Assembly: GCA_026002835.1 (NCBI GenBank)
Contig: BPGC01000018.1
Coordinates: 1-39,142 of the forward strand
Reading direction: 5' to 3'
DNA length: 39,142 bases
Source: Candidatus Nitrosocaldaceae archaeon
Lineage (GTDB): Archaea; Thermoproteota; Nitrososphaeria; Nitrososphaerales; Nitrosocaldaceae
Shown here: positions 25,172 through 33,583 of the stretch, piece by piece
How positions within the stretch are numbered: the stretch's first letter is position 1
Layout: the number at the start of each line of letters is the position of its first letter
Notes under the pieces: model-generated
Seen by the model: only the letters and a program-made list of their open reading frames with translations
What the model was told of the DNA's origin: nothing
Databases searched by the model: none
Made by a program: the position numbers and the translations under genes

Positions 25172-25346
25172 ACCAATCTTTTACATCTATTAAAATAAAA
25201 AATGTTATCCACAAAAAGAAAATAATGGAAGCCCATGCCCACGGGTTACTATTTACATACTTTCCATATTCGGAAATATATACATTTTGGATCTCAACCT
25301 ACATATCTATACTATAATTAAAATTAACCTTCATGCAAGTTTATCT

Positions 25347-26105
25347 ATGCATCTAATACCCATAAAGAGCGATCTATTCAAGGATAGATTCGATCTATTC
25401 ACTACAATAATTGATAATATAGTTAAGAATGGTCAAGATATAATTGATGATGATATACTTGTTATATCAAGCAAGTTCGTTGCTATGAGCCAAGGTTCTG
25501 TCATCAAACTTGACGATATAATTCCATCCAAGGATGCTGAAGAATTAGCAAACAAATATTCATTAAATGCTAAGATTGCTGAGATTGTAATTAGAGAATC
25601 AGACGCTATTATTGGAGGTATAGAAGGTTTTCTATTAGCAGTAAAAGATGGAGTTATTGCACCAAATGCAGGTGTAGACAAGTCTAATATAATGGATGGA
25701 TATATAATAACTCATCCAAAAGAACCTTTCAATGTTGCTAAAGAATTAAGAATAAAGTTCAAGGATAGATATGGAATAAATGTAGGAGTAGTAATTACAG
25801 ATAGTAGGCTTATGCCTTCTAGAAAAGGTACGATAGGTATTGCTATAGGAGTATCTGGTTTTAAGCCTGTAATAGATCTTAGAGGCAAAAAAGATCTATT
25901 TGGTAATAATCTAAGGGTTACAATGCATGCAATTGCTGATAGTATAGCAACAGCAGCAAACTTGCTAATGGGAGAGAGTGATGAAAGCATTCCTATTGTT
26001 ATAGTTAGAGATCTCAAGGTTGAATGGAGTGATGAAGACTTTACATGGACAGATCTTGCCATAGATTATGATAAATGTATATACATAAGAGGCTTAAGAG
26101 GATAA
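25347..26105 (+). CDS. cofE: Coenzyme F420-0:L-glutamate ligase
   Basis: Adds glutamate to F420-0 using GTP; AOA make F420. The CofE hallmarks are VISSKFVAMSQG, DGVIAPNAGVDKSN, VITDSRLMPSRKGTIGIAIG, DLRGKKDLFGNNLRVT and the acidic metal-binding DSIATAANLLMGESDE. I start at ATG 25347 (MHLIPIKSDL), 252 residues, because TATAATTAAAATTAA at about 25313-25327 lies about 25 nt upstream; an alternative TTG at 25287 would add 20 residues that are not typical of the family. Confidence 0.92.
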   Translation: MHLIPIKSDLFKDRFDLFTTIIDNIVKNGQDIIDDDILVISSKFVAMSQGSVIKLDDIIPSKDAEELANKYSLNAKIAEIVIRESDAIIGGIEGFLLAVKDGVIAPNAGVDKSNIMDGYIITHPKEPFNVAKELRIKFKDRYGINVGVVITDSRLMPSRKGTIGIAIGVSGFKPVIDLRGKKDLFGNNLRVTMHAIADSIATAANLLMGESDESIPIVIVRDLKVEWSDEDFTWTDLAIDYDKCIYIRGLRG

Positions 26106-26158
26106 TAAATTATACTTGACAATAGCGTTTTAATATTGGAATTTTTTAGATTAGAGAT

Positions 26159-26728
26159 ATGGGAGACTATTTGATATCATATCCTAAGAAGGTTAGCCTA
26201 ATGCAAGGATTTATGGATATGATAAAGAATGAAGATTTGGAGAAAGATGCTCTATATATAGTAGTTAAAAGCAATGTAGATGATATAGTAAATATATTAA
26301 AGAAAGAAGGGTTTCATAGGTTAAAGTTTTGTGAGAATAAATGGCCCTCACAGATAGGAAATGGATTTACAAAGATGCTTACAAGGACATGGGAGATGCA
26401 TGTCAGAATATTGGAAGTTAAAGATGGTTTGATAGCTATTCATGGAGAAGTAGAGATATCTAGGAGTTATATACAACATCTAGTAAGCGAGAGAGCACCC
26501 ATATTATACGAGTTAGCAAACTTGTTAAAGAAGCATGGAGTAGATTACAAGATATGGCATGCTAAACTGAATGAATATGTATCTAATATACTAGAGGATC
26601 ATAAGATAAGGTTAAGAGGAAAGTTAATACCAATACCATGGATCCCAGCTGCTATAGCTGGTTCAGCATTAGGATTGTGGGGTCTCCTTAGGATACTAGC
26701 ATTGGTACCATTATGGCCATTCTACTAA
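26159..26728 (+). CDS. Unknown protein with C-terminal transmembrane tail
   Basis: 189 residues: a soluble N-terminal domain of about 150 residues with alternating strands and helices, then a Pro-rich hydrophobic tail (PIPWIPAAIAGSALGLWGLL, about 157-187) that should anchor it in the membrane. WPSQIGNGFTKMLTRTWEMHVRIL and HGEVEISRSYIQHL look conserved but match nothing I know. It follows cofE by 53 bp. Confidence 0.6.
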   Translation: MGDYLISYPKKVSLMQGFMDMIKNEDLEKDALYIVVKSNVDDIVNILKKEGFHRLKFCENKWPSQIGNGFTKMLTRTWEMHVRILEVKDGLIAIHGEVEISRSYIQHLVSERAPILYELANLLKKHGVDYKIWHAKLNEYVSNILEDHKIRLRGKLIPIPWIPAAIAGSALGLWGLLRILALVPLWPFY

Positions 26729-26764
26729 ATCCTTATAATACATTTTATTATTAATATAATTAGA

Positions 26765-27271
26765 TTGATAACATTAATACATGCTGGGTTATCTCAAGCA
26801 GAGTCAGAAACATTGTTCAAGATGTTCGAGGATTTCAATGTTAATGAGGTTCAAGAAGATCTTACAGATGAATATGTTAGCAAAATACATCTAGAGATAC
26901 CTATAGCATATAATACACAAATCTTCAAGAATCTTGGTCTAGATAGATGGGAAGATCTTAAAATAATACTCAAGAATATAAAGTGGAGGAGAGGAAATAA
27001 AAAATTTAAATTAACTCTTTGCTTTAAAGGCAATCCAGATGTAGAATTTTCACTACTTACAGATTCTGATAGGATACTTAATAAAGCATTAGATACTATC
27101 GAGTATCAAGTTGATAATGTTATATTACAATTGAAGTATGTTCAGATAGATAATATAAAGAGCATAACTTATAGATTCAATACAGATATCTACAGATGGG
27201 TAATAGATAATATAATAGATGAGAAGATGCAAGTATATAGATACATTAACAATAGATGGAGCAAAATATGA
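26765..27271 (+). CDS. Hypothetical soluble protein
   Basis: 168 residues starting at TTG 26765, no recognised domain. Mixed alpha/beta sequence with a basic centre (KNIKWRRGNKKFKLTLCFKG) and a C-terminal Y/W-rich strand region. No signal peptide or membrane helix. It sits 36 bp after the membrane-tail protein and 36 bp before the nucleotide cyclase, same strand; a functional link is possible but unproven. Confidence 0.55.
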   Translation: MITLIHAGLSQAESETLFKMFEDFNVNEVQEDLTDEYVSKIHLEIPIAYNTQIFKNLGLDRWEDLKIILKNIKWRRGNKKFKLTLCFKGNPDVEFSLLTDSDRILNKALDTIEYQVDNVILQLKYVQIDNIKSITYRFNTDIYRWVIDNIIDEKMQVYRYINNRWSKI

Positions 27272-27307
27272 TTAGATTTATTTATGTATTTTTATAATTA
27301 AAAATAA

Positions 27308-28147
27308 TTGAGTATCGAGATAGACACAGATAGGTTTGAAGAACAGAGAATAGGAGGCGTTAAAGGTTACTATGATAAAATTGCTAAGGTATTCATACCA
27401 GAGAATGCATTTCAAGCGTTGATAGATGAAGTAAGACCAACTTGCAAAGAGGAGTTAGATACAGAAGATATAATGAATAGCCAAAGAAGAGTAGTTATTA
27501 ACCTAGAGAGTAAGTATCTTGATAACGATACATATGCGCAGATCTTCCTTATACATTTAGCACATTCATACCTTCTTAAGAATAGTAATAAGAAGGATGT
27601 ATTTGTTATACTATACATAGATCTAGTAGGTTCTACTGCATTAACAGCAATGATGTCTGCTGAAGAAGTTGCAAAATTGGTAAGAACCTTTTGCCAAGAG
27701 ATGTCTATAATCATATCAAAGTATGGAGGGTATGTATTAAAGTATGCAGGAGATGCAGTTATAGCATTCTTCCCTCCAAACCCAGATATATCAAGTTCTT
27801 GTAAGAATGCAATATTATGCGCTTATAATATGAGAGTAATATTAGAAAGAGCTATAAATTATGTATTATTTCAGAAGAACTTGCCTAAGATAAAGGCTAG
27901 AATATCTGTAGATGCTGGTTATAATCAGATAATTGTATTAGGTTCAGAACCAGATCTTTTGGGTCATGTTATAAGTAGAGCAGCAAAAATAATGAGCAAG
28001 GCTAAACCAAACCAGATAGTAATTGGTGATGATGTATATAAGAATTTGGAAGATAAATATAAAGAATTATTTAGATTAGAAGGCAGTTATAAATTACAAG
28101 AAAGTGGTGAAGAGTATCCGATCTATACCTCTACAGAATGTTATTAA
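27308..28147 (+). CDS. Class III adenylate/guanylate cyclase
   Basis: 279 residues: an N-terminal region of about 95 residues of unknown fold, then a class III cyclase catalytic domain. YIDLVGSTALTAMM holds the first metal aspartate (D105), and GGYVLKYAGDAVIAFF holds the substrate-selecting K145 and second metal aspartate D149. A later GHVISRAAKIMSKAKPNQIVIGDDVY carries the transition-state arginine and typical end. All catalytic residues look intact, so cAMP (or cGMP) synthesis is expected. The N-terminal part may be a sensor. The TTG start agrees with other leaderless starts here. Confidence 0.85.
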   Translation: MSIEIDTDRFEEQRIGGVKGYYDKIAKVFIPENAFQALIDEVRPTCKEELDTEDIMNSQRRVVINLESKYLDNDTYAQIFLIHLAHSYLLKNSNKKDVFVILYIDLVGSTALTAMMSAEEVAKLVRTFCQEMSIIISKYGGYVLKYAGDAVIAFFPPNPDISSSCKNAILCAYNMRVILERAINYVLFQKNLPKIKARISVDAGYNQIIVLGSEPDLLGHVISRAAKIMSKAKPNQIVIGDDVYKNLEDKYKELFRLEGSYKLQESGEEYPIYTSTECY

Positions 28148-28291
28148 GTATAAAAGAATAACAATTTTTAACATTATGATATCTGATACTAATGTCTTTT
28201 ATCAATTATACGTTATATATATAAAGTAATAATTCAATAATTAACTAAGTTCGAGATTTAAGTTTATATTCTGTATATTTTAATTCATGAT

Positions 28292-29500
28292 ATGGCAGGT
28301 GAATTTATTACTACTATCGTTACGATATGTATATTCTTATTTGCTGCTAAACTATTAGCAGAAGCATTTCATAGGATAAAGATTCCTATAGTATTAGGAG
28401 AGTTAGTAGCAGGTATAATAGTAGGACCGTTCGCTCTGGGTAGTCTGTTTATATTTAATGGTGAACATCTAATTGAGTTAAACGAATCAGTTAAAATAAT
28501 TGGAGAGATTGGTGCTATTGTTATATTATTTATTGCTGGTATGGAGATAACTCCTAGAGAATTTTTAAAAGGAGGAGCAGCCTCGTTTACAGTAGGTAGT
28601 TTAGGAGTTATAGTGCCATTCTTCATGGGTTATTTCATATTTACAGCGTTAGGTTTTGAGGCATTAGAATCATTACTAGTAGGAACCGCATTAACAGCAA
28701 CTAGTATAGCTATATCTATTCAAGTACTAAATCAGTTTGGCAAGTTAAGAACTCCAGAAGCGAGATTGATCCTAGGAGCAGCTATAGTTGATGATATATT
28801 GGCATTAGCAACTTTGTCAGTAGTAACATCTATGGTCCAAACTGGCGTTAATGTAGAATTAACAGATGTAATATTTTTGATACTAAAAGTTCTAGGAATA
28901 TTTGCTGGTTTGTTGATATTTGGTATTTTAGTTCTCCCAAGGTTGGTGTCTAGAGTCAATCTATGGAAGGTTGAAGGTAGCATTGAGGCTATAGCAACCG
29001 CATCGTTCTTTGGCATGGCTGCAGTTGCTACTATAGCTGGGTTATCTCCAATAGTAGGAGCATTTGCTGCTGGCATGGCTCTAACTACTACAAATATAGT
29101 CAAGAGATTGGAAGAGTATGTAGCAAAGTTAGAGTTCATATTTGCTCCATTATTCTTCACAATTATTGGTGCGCAAGTAGATCTTACAAGTGTAAATCTT
29201 AATGTATTAATGCTAGGAGGTATATTAGTAGCAATAGCAATAATAAGCAAGTTAATAGGTTGTGGCTTACCATCATTTCTATTCCTTAAAGATAAGAAAA
29301 GATCTATGAGAGTAGGGATAGGTATGATATCTAGAGGAGAGGTAGGATTGATCGTTGCTGGTATAGGAGCAAGTTCTGGAATAATATCTGGAGGATTGTA
29401 TACTGGAGTTATATTGATGGTTGCAATAACTACCATAATAACTCCTATATGGCTAGGTATAGCATACAAGAAAGAGGTTGTGAAAGAAGAGGAAGAGTAA
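28292..29500 (+). CDS. CPA2-family monovalent cation:proton antiporter
   Basis: 402 residues with about 12-13 hydrophobic helices typical of KefB/NapA-type transporters. Helix 2 has IPIVLGELVAGIIVGP; the ion-binding site AAIVDDI has the paired aspartates D167-D168, associated with electrogenic exchange. Later SPIVGAFAAGMAL is also typical. It exchanges Na+ or K+ for H+ across the membrane. No TrkA-N regulatory domain is fused; the convergent CBS protein may or may not be related. The 144 bp upstream contain its promoter only. Confidence 0.9.
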   Translation: MAGEFITTIVTICIFLFAAKLLAEAFHRIKIPIVLGELVAGIIVGPFALGSLFIFNGEHLIELNESVKIIGEIGAIVILFIAGMEITPREFLKGGAASFTVGSLGVIVPFFMGYFIFTALGFEALESLLVGTALTATSIAISIQVLNQFGKLRTPEARLILGAAIVDDILALATLSVVTSMVQTGVNVELTDVIFLILKVLGIFAGLLIFGILVLPRLVSRVNLWKVEGSIEAIATASFFGMAAVATIAGLSPIVGAFAAGMALTTTNIVKRLEEYVAKLEFIFAPLFFTIIGAQVDLTSVNLNVLMLGGILVAIAIISKLIGCGLPSFLFLKDKKRSMRVGIGMISRGEVGLIVAGIGASSGIISGGLYTGVILMVAITTIITPIWLGIAYKKEVVKEEEE

Positions 29501-29902
29501 TTATTCAAATATCTTCTCTATTAACGATCTAGTTCTTAAATATTTAGCTAAATCTGTTATTGTAACTATTCCTATCAATTTACCATTCTCAACTACAGGC
29601 AATCTTCTAACTTTATTGTTAAGCATTCTTTGCACAGCTGCTTCTGGTTCTAGATCTGGTTCGCCTGTTATAACTGGTTTTGACATGATATCTTTTATAA
29701 ATACCTTATTGCTTGGCAAGAGTTTTGCACAAACTTTCCTAACTAGATCTCGTTCTGTAACTATGCCAATTATCTTATCATCTTCTACTACTATAACACT
29801 TCCAATCTCGTTATTGCTCATTAGTATAGCAGCATCATACGCAGTCTTATCTTTACTAATGGTTATAACATCTTTAACCATTATATCTCTAATGGTTTCC
29901 AT
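29501..29902 (-). CDS. CBS-pair protein
   Basis: 133 residues comprising one pair of CBS motifs: METIRDIMVKDVITISKDKTAYDAAILMSNNEIGSVIVVE and IMSKPVITGEPDLEPEAAVQRMLNNKVRRLPVVENGKLIGIVTITDL. Such stand-alone pairs bind AMP/ATP/SAM. I start at ATG 29902, because an ATATATATTAATA box at 29923-29935 is 21-33 nt upstream; an ATG at 29950 adds an unrelated Asn-rich stretch. Convergent and abutting the antiporter gene (zero bases between), next to tRNA-Arg. Confidence 0.85.
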   Translation of the reverse strand: METIRDIMVKDVITISKDKTAYDAAILMSNNEIGSVIVVEDDKIIGIVTERDLVRKVCAKLLPSNKVFIKDIMSKPVITGEPDLEPEAAVQRMLNNKVRRLPVVENGKLIGIVTITDLAKYLRTRSLIEKIFE

Positions 29903-29956
29903 ATGGAAATTTAGATTGTTATTAATATATATGTCATTGTTAAGATGCAAATAATT

Positions 29957-30031
29957 GGGCCCGTGGCCTAGTCAGGATATGGCGGGAGCTTGCGGAGCTC
30001 TAGATCGAGGGATCGAAGCCCTCCGGGCCCG
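29957..30031 (+). tRNA. tRNA-Arg (anticodon GCG)
   Basis: Acceptor GGGCCCG (29957-29963) pairs with CGGGCCC (30024-30030), followed by G73; CCA is not encoded. The D-arm is GCC/GGC with loop TAGTCAGGATAT. The anticodon stem GGAGC/GCTCT has loop TTGCGGA, giving anticodon GCG. The T-stem is GAGGG/CCCTC with loop ATCGAAG, whose first base is A instead of the usual U54. All stems are GC-rich against AT-rich surroundings. The 3' side is 115 bp from an integrase gene, marking this tRNA as a probable attachment site. Confidence 0.93.
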
Positions 30032-30145
30032 CATATACACTATTATCAGAACTATACTCTAAAACTACCTTCTTATTTGGTAAAGTTGCTTTATAGATAA
30101 AGCCATAATTCATTATCAATATCTCCGCTTCATTCGCATTTACAA

Positions 30146-31372
30146 CTATCTGTTTAAACTGTTGCCCTTCCCAGCATTTGCTAGGAAGTTTAGCAGTTCA
30201 TCTTTATTAAATCTCTCAAGTATGGTTTTGGCTTCTTCTCTTAACATCTCTTCGTCATTATCTTTATTGCTAACCTCTACATCTAAGAACTCTTCTGTTC
30301 TAGAATATGATTCCCTTAATTCTTTAACCAAATCCTCTACTAGATTATATTTAGCATATGTATAGTGATGCTCTATACCAGATATATGACCCATGAGCTC
30401 TTCTTTAACGCTAGAGCTTATCTTACCTTTAGCAACTGCTATCTCTAATTGAGTAGCAAACCAATGCCTTAGATCATATGGTCTTATCTTATATTCATTA
30501 ACTACATCTCTCACTTCTTTACATACAGTTATTGTAGTTATGAATGGCTTATCTCTTCTAATATATTCATATCTATAATCCCTTGTTATTATTGGGCTAT
30601 CAGCTGTTAATACCTCTCCTTTCTTTAATCTATCATTAAGATATGTTAATAGATATCTTACTCCTTGCTTGCTTAGGAATGTTACATAAGGTTTATTGTT
30701 CTTGCTTAACTCTGCTCTAACCTTTATCATACATGGATACTTTCTACATATAGCTTTTCCATTAATGATCTTTATATCTGGCATATCTTTTAACCTTAAA
30801 CCATCGGTTCCTTCATAATTACCTATAACTTGTGGCCTTAACCCAGCTTTGCTGATTAAAGCTATTATTACTCTAGCTCTCATATCTGCCTTATTGATGA
30901 TATCGATATATTCATCCTCATCTGGAAGCTTTTGTATCTTTGCTAATCTTGTATCGCCATGCTTGAACGGTATATCTATACTAATATCATTGAACCTTAA
31001 CCAATTTTTGATGACTTTTAATATGCCTCTTTGGTACTCACTAGAATACCCTTTCTCATTCATCCAGTTTAGATGATCTATTATTAGATACTTCAGCTCT
31101 TTCATATTCTTGTTTGCTAACTCAACCAATTCCATAGGCTTTATCTTATGCTTCTCACAGAATAGACGCAACCTTCTTAGGCTTGTATCTGCGTTTGATA
31201 TGCTACTCCTTGCCATATATTTATGCCATCTTGCCACATCTTGATCTTGTAAGAATTGCTTCTTCTTGCTAATCTTAGGGATAGAGTTATTCTTTGTCTT
31301 TTGGCTTTGTAGATACATACTGTCCTCCTTGTATCCCATCCTCATTTTATGAGGATGTTCATCGTTGATCAT
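30146..31372 (-). CDS. int: Tyrosine recombinase (integrase)
   Basis: 408 residues. The N-terminal SAM-like core-binding domain spans about 40-135 (FLQDQDVARWHKYMARSSISNADTSLRRLRLFCE). The catalytic domain has R179 (AGLRPQV), the RPYDLRHWF box (297-305, with R302), H329 (MGHI) and the nucleophile Y337 or Y339 (HHYTYAKY). The set R..(Y/H)xxR..H..Y is complete, so the enzyme should be active. Its 3' end faces tRNA-Arg 115 bp away. The first 40 residues are Lys/Gln-rich, and the start is uncertain (M1, M10 or M12). Confidence 0.88.
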   Translation of the reverse strand: MINDEHPHKMRMGYKEDSMYLQSQKTKNNSIPKISKKKQFLQDQDVARWHKYMARSSISNADTSLRRLRLFCEKHKIKPMELVELANKNMKELKYLIIDHLNWMNEKGYSSEYQRGILKVIKNWLRFNDISIDIPFKHGDTRLAKIQKLPDEDEYIDIINKADMRARVIIALISKAGLRPQVIGNYEGTDGLRLKDMPDIKIINGKAICRKYPCMIKVRAELSKNNKPYVTFLSKQGVRYLLTYLNDRLKKGEVLTADSPIITRDYRYEYIRRDKPFITTITVCKEVRDVVNEYKIRPYDLRHWFATQLEIAVAKGKISSSVKEELMGHISGIEHHYTYAKYNLVEDLVKELRESYSRTEEFLDVEVSNKDNDEEMLREEAKTILERFNKDELLNFLANAGKGNSLNR

Positions 31373-31495
31373 CTCATCTATTCTTTATTTAAATATAATA
31401 TCGCTAGTGAATTATCATTATATAATTAATTGCGTTGATATTTAGATTTCAATTAAGTTTTACCTATATCTTGCCTAAAACTATCATACAGTTAA

Positions 31496-31522
31496 ATCTT
31501 GATTATCTTAACTAATCAAGAT
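31496..31522. repeat. Inverted repeat, 10-bp arms
   Basis: Arms ATCTTGATTA (31496-31505) and TAATCAAGAT (31513-31522) are perfect complements with a 7-bp spacer. First of three dyads in the non-coding region of the integrated element. Confidence 0.6.
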
Positions 31523-31540
31523 ATTAATTTTTAATAAATC

Positions 31541-31557
31541 ATGATAATTAGTATCAT
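31541..31557. repeat. Inverted repeat, 6-bp arms
   Basis: ATGATA (31541-31546) and TATCAT (31552-31557) flank a 5-bp spacer. Short, but regularly placed between the two stronger dyads. Confidence 0.4.
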
Positions 31558-31580
31558 TTCAACTCAAAATAGATAAAAAT

Positions 31581-31607
31581 TCTAGCTTGATTAATGTGCA
31601 AGCTAGA
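31581..31607. repeat. Inverted repeat, 9-bp arms
   Basis: TCTAGCTTG (31581-31589) and CAAGCTAGA (31599-31607) are perfect complements with a 9-bp spacer. Third dyad of the candidate origin region. Confidence 0.6.
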
Positions 31608-31775
31608 TAACACATTACATTTGTTATATATATCTTGTAAAGTTATTTGATCTAAACATTTACTATATAACATATATCATATTATGTTTGAAATCATATG
31701 TTAATGTTTGCTTATAGATATAAGTAATTACAAGCTAAAGATTTCTGTTTAATTCATTATTATTTTATGAATGAG

Positions 31776-32090
31776 TTATCTTACTCGTATAACTTTATGC
31801 ATAAGACAATTAGCATGTTTATCTGATATCTCTTTTGTCTTAAATAATGCTCTGCAATCTAAGCATGGATAATTAACATCTTCTAGAGTTTTAGCGATCT
31901 CTATGAACTCTTCTTCACTAACTTTTGTTATGTCCTGTTCCTCTAGCATATCTTCCATTTTGTTGTGAAGTTGTGAAGAGTGTGAAGTTTGATTTCTAGC
32001 TTTTATGTTATCATTTAGCATAGGATTTGTGCTTAGATTAGCATGATCATTAAGAGCATTAAGTTCGTTATCTAATTTCACAAACTTCAC
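31776..32090 (-). CDS. C2H2-type zinc-finger protein
   Basis: 104 residues. The N-terminal two thirds are polar, Asn- and Glu-rich and probably partly disordered or helical. The C-terminus has a single zinc finger: CLDCRALFKTKEISDKHANCLMHK, with two cysteines three residues apart and downstream His/Cys/His ligands. Single C2H2 fingers are common in archaeal viruses and plasmids as DNA-binding regulators. The start overlaps the 3' end of the ATPase gene by 23 bp. A 17-bp inverted repeat links its coding region with the ATPase end. Confidence 0.65.
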   Translation of the reverse strand: MKFVKLDNELNALNDHANLSTNPMLNDNIKARNQTSHSSQLHNKMEDMLEEQDITKVSEEEFIEIAKTLEDVNYPCLDCRALFKTKEISDKHANCLMHKVIRVR

Positions 32091-32097
32091 ACTCTTC
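31975..32097. repeat. 17-bp inverted repeat pair within element genes
   Basis: GAAGAGTGTGAAGTTTG at 31975-31991 recurs in inverted orientation at 32081-32097, 89 bp apart. One copy encodes the C-terminus of the ATPase, the other an internal part of the zinc-finger protein in a different reading. The perfect match across two genes is unlikely by chance. Confidence 0.6.
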
Positions 32098-33582
32098 TTT
32101 GCTTATAATATGCCTATTCCCATTTCTATCATGCTTCATAGTTACTTTATAACCTCTTTCTATAAGATCGCTCTTAATATACTGTAATCTTTTACCTATC
32201 TTCTTTGCATTAAGTTCTTCTAGACATTCTTTAATTTCAATTCTTCTATCTTCATTGAGATCAAGCTCTTTAAGACTATTAATAAGCAAGTCTCTTATCT
32301 CTTTAGGATAACCTTCTATCTTGTTATTTTTCTCAAGATATAAGAGCAATACTTCTTTAAATAGATCATCTTCAATGCCTCTCCCTTTTTCATATATCTC
32401 TTTATCCATCTTAGCAAACTCTAAGGGTTCATAGCCATACACTCTAGCAATTGCTTCGCACCATATTATTAGCCATTCTAGACTTCTACTTGCTAGGTTA
32501 TTATCTCTTAATTCATTTGCTATATCTTCATGTTTCTTATCTATCAAAGGTATAGCCTTTGCAATTGCAGATATACATTCTCCTCTAATCTCTGCTATAA
32601 CAGCATTTATCATATTCCTTATCTCAGTCTCAGATAATCTAGAATTATTTCTTCTTCTATCAAACCTTAAGATCCTAGATCTATCCAAAAAGTCTTTCTC
32701 TTTAGTTGGCTCATTTATAGAAGTGAATATAATAAACTTCCTTCCTTCTATCCTTATTTGTTTATTATTTGTATATAACTGCCTCTTTGTATAACCTCCA
32801 GTATCATACATGATGCAAAAGAAATCTGTTTGTTCTTTTGTTAGCCTTGATATGTTATCAAATACAATTACATAGTTTTCATCAATATCTAATACTATCT
32901 CGCTTATATTCCTCTTTAATGATACCCTTTTTGTTACTCCATTATCAATAATCTCTTTTATAAGGTCTGCTAGTGTTGATTTTGTGCTTCCTTCATCTCC
33001 AATAAATAATAGATAAGGTTTAGAGATACAATCTATGAAGCCTGCTGTTATTACTACCTTAAGATATCTTGAATACTCTTTATAGCCTAATTTATTAAGT
33101 AGAGTTGTTAGATGATCGTTGTTGATATATATGATATTAACATCTGAACTTAAAGTATTTTGAGATCTTATGAACATTGGCTTACTTTGCTGTGTAAAAC
33201 GTATCTCTTCTTCATTAGCTTTTACTACCTTCCAATCCTCATCGGCTGTAAAATAATAAAATGTATAATCATCTTTATTATAGAAGCATCTCTGTTTAGG
33301 CTTAAAATCTACTTCATAGTCTAAAGCTATAGCATTTAACTCTTCAATAATATCATTAAGATCTTTATCAGTTAATGTTAACCCTCTTCTCTCTCTTGCA
33401 AGCTTTCTAATCTTAAATATGATATTATCATCTAAACCTTTATTTAAGATGTAAAGTTCTTTGTCATATAATAGCATGTATTGCTCTCTTCCATTTGTAA
33501 ATAGTCTTATAGTTGGATCGTTTAAAATAGCATCAATTACCTCTTCCTTCTTACTTTTCTTGGTTGATATTTCTTCACTCAT
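32068..33582 (-). CDS. AAA+ ATPase, plasmid/virus replication helicase-like
   Basis: 504 residues. A 150-residue N-terminal region of unknown fold precedes a P-loop domain: Walker A GDEGSTKST (195-203), Walker B VIVFDN (238-243), sensor-1 IFTSIN (285-290), and arginine finger LDRSRI (299-304). The order and the KST/FDN forms resemble the helicase (D5-like/SF3 or MCM-related) ATPases of archaeal plasmids and viruses. The C-terminal part ends with a winged-helix-like segment (IKSDLIERGYKVTMKHDRNGNRHI). No primase motif is visible. Likely the replication initiator or helicase of the integrated element. Confidence 0.7.
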   Translation of the reverse strand: MSEEISTKKSKKEEVIDAILNDPTIRLFTNGREQYMLLYDKELYILNKGLDDNIIFKIRKLARERRGLTLTDKDLNDIIEELNAIALDYEVDFKPKQRCFYNKDDYTFYYFTADEDWKVVKANEEEIRFTQQSKPMFIRSQNTLSSDVNIIYINNDHLTTLLNKLGYKEYSRYLKVVITAGFIDCISKPYLLFIGDEGSTKSTLADLIKEIIDNGVTKRVSLKRNISEIVLDIDENYVIVFDNISRLTKEQTDFFCIMYDTGGYTKRQLYTNNKQIRIEGRKFIIFTSINEPTKEKDFLDRSRILRFDRRRNNSRLSETEIRNMINAVIAEIRGECISAIAKAIPLIDKKHEDIANELRDNNLASRSLEWLIIWCEAIARVYGYEPLEFAKMDKEIYEKGRGIEDDLFKEVLLLYLEKNNKIEGYPKEIRDLLINSLKELDLNEDRRIEIKECLEELNAKKIGKRLQYIKSDLIERGYKVTMKHDRNGNRHIISKEECEVCEIR

Positions 33583-33583
33583 A

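Larger units (their letters stand above)
31373..31775. other. Non-coding 403-bp AT-rich region, candidate element origin or control region
   Basis: No open frame of note on either strand. It holds three inverted repeats (31496-31522, 31541-31557, 31581-31607) and long AT runs, between the integrase and replication-type genes. In archaeal plasmids such spacers commonly contain the replication origin. The upstream end also must carry the integrase promoter, and the other end receives transcripts from the minus-strand replication block. Confidence 0.45.

Noticed and set aside
25712..26062. Minus-strand frame of 116 codons opposite cofE
   Set aside because: CofE motifs are continuous on the plus strand; the antisense frame has no recognisable feature.
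28732..29508. Long minus-strand frame (258 codons) opposite the antiporter gene
   Set aside because: It is the antisense of a confident CPA2 antiporter, rich in Asn/Pro/Thr with no family resemblance; the plus-strand protein has intact helices and the DD site.
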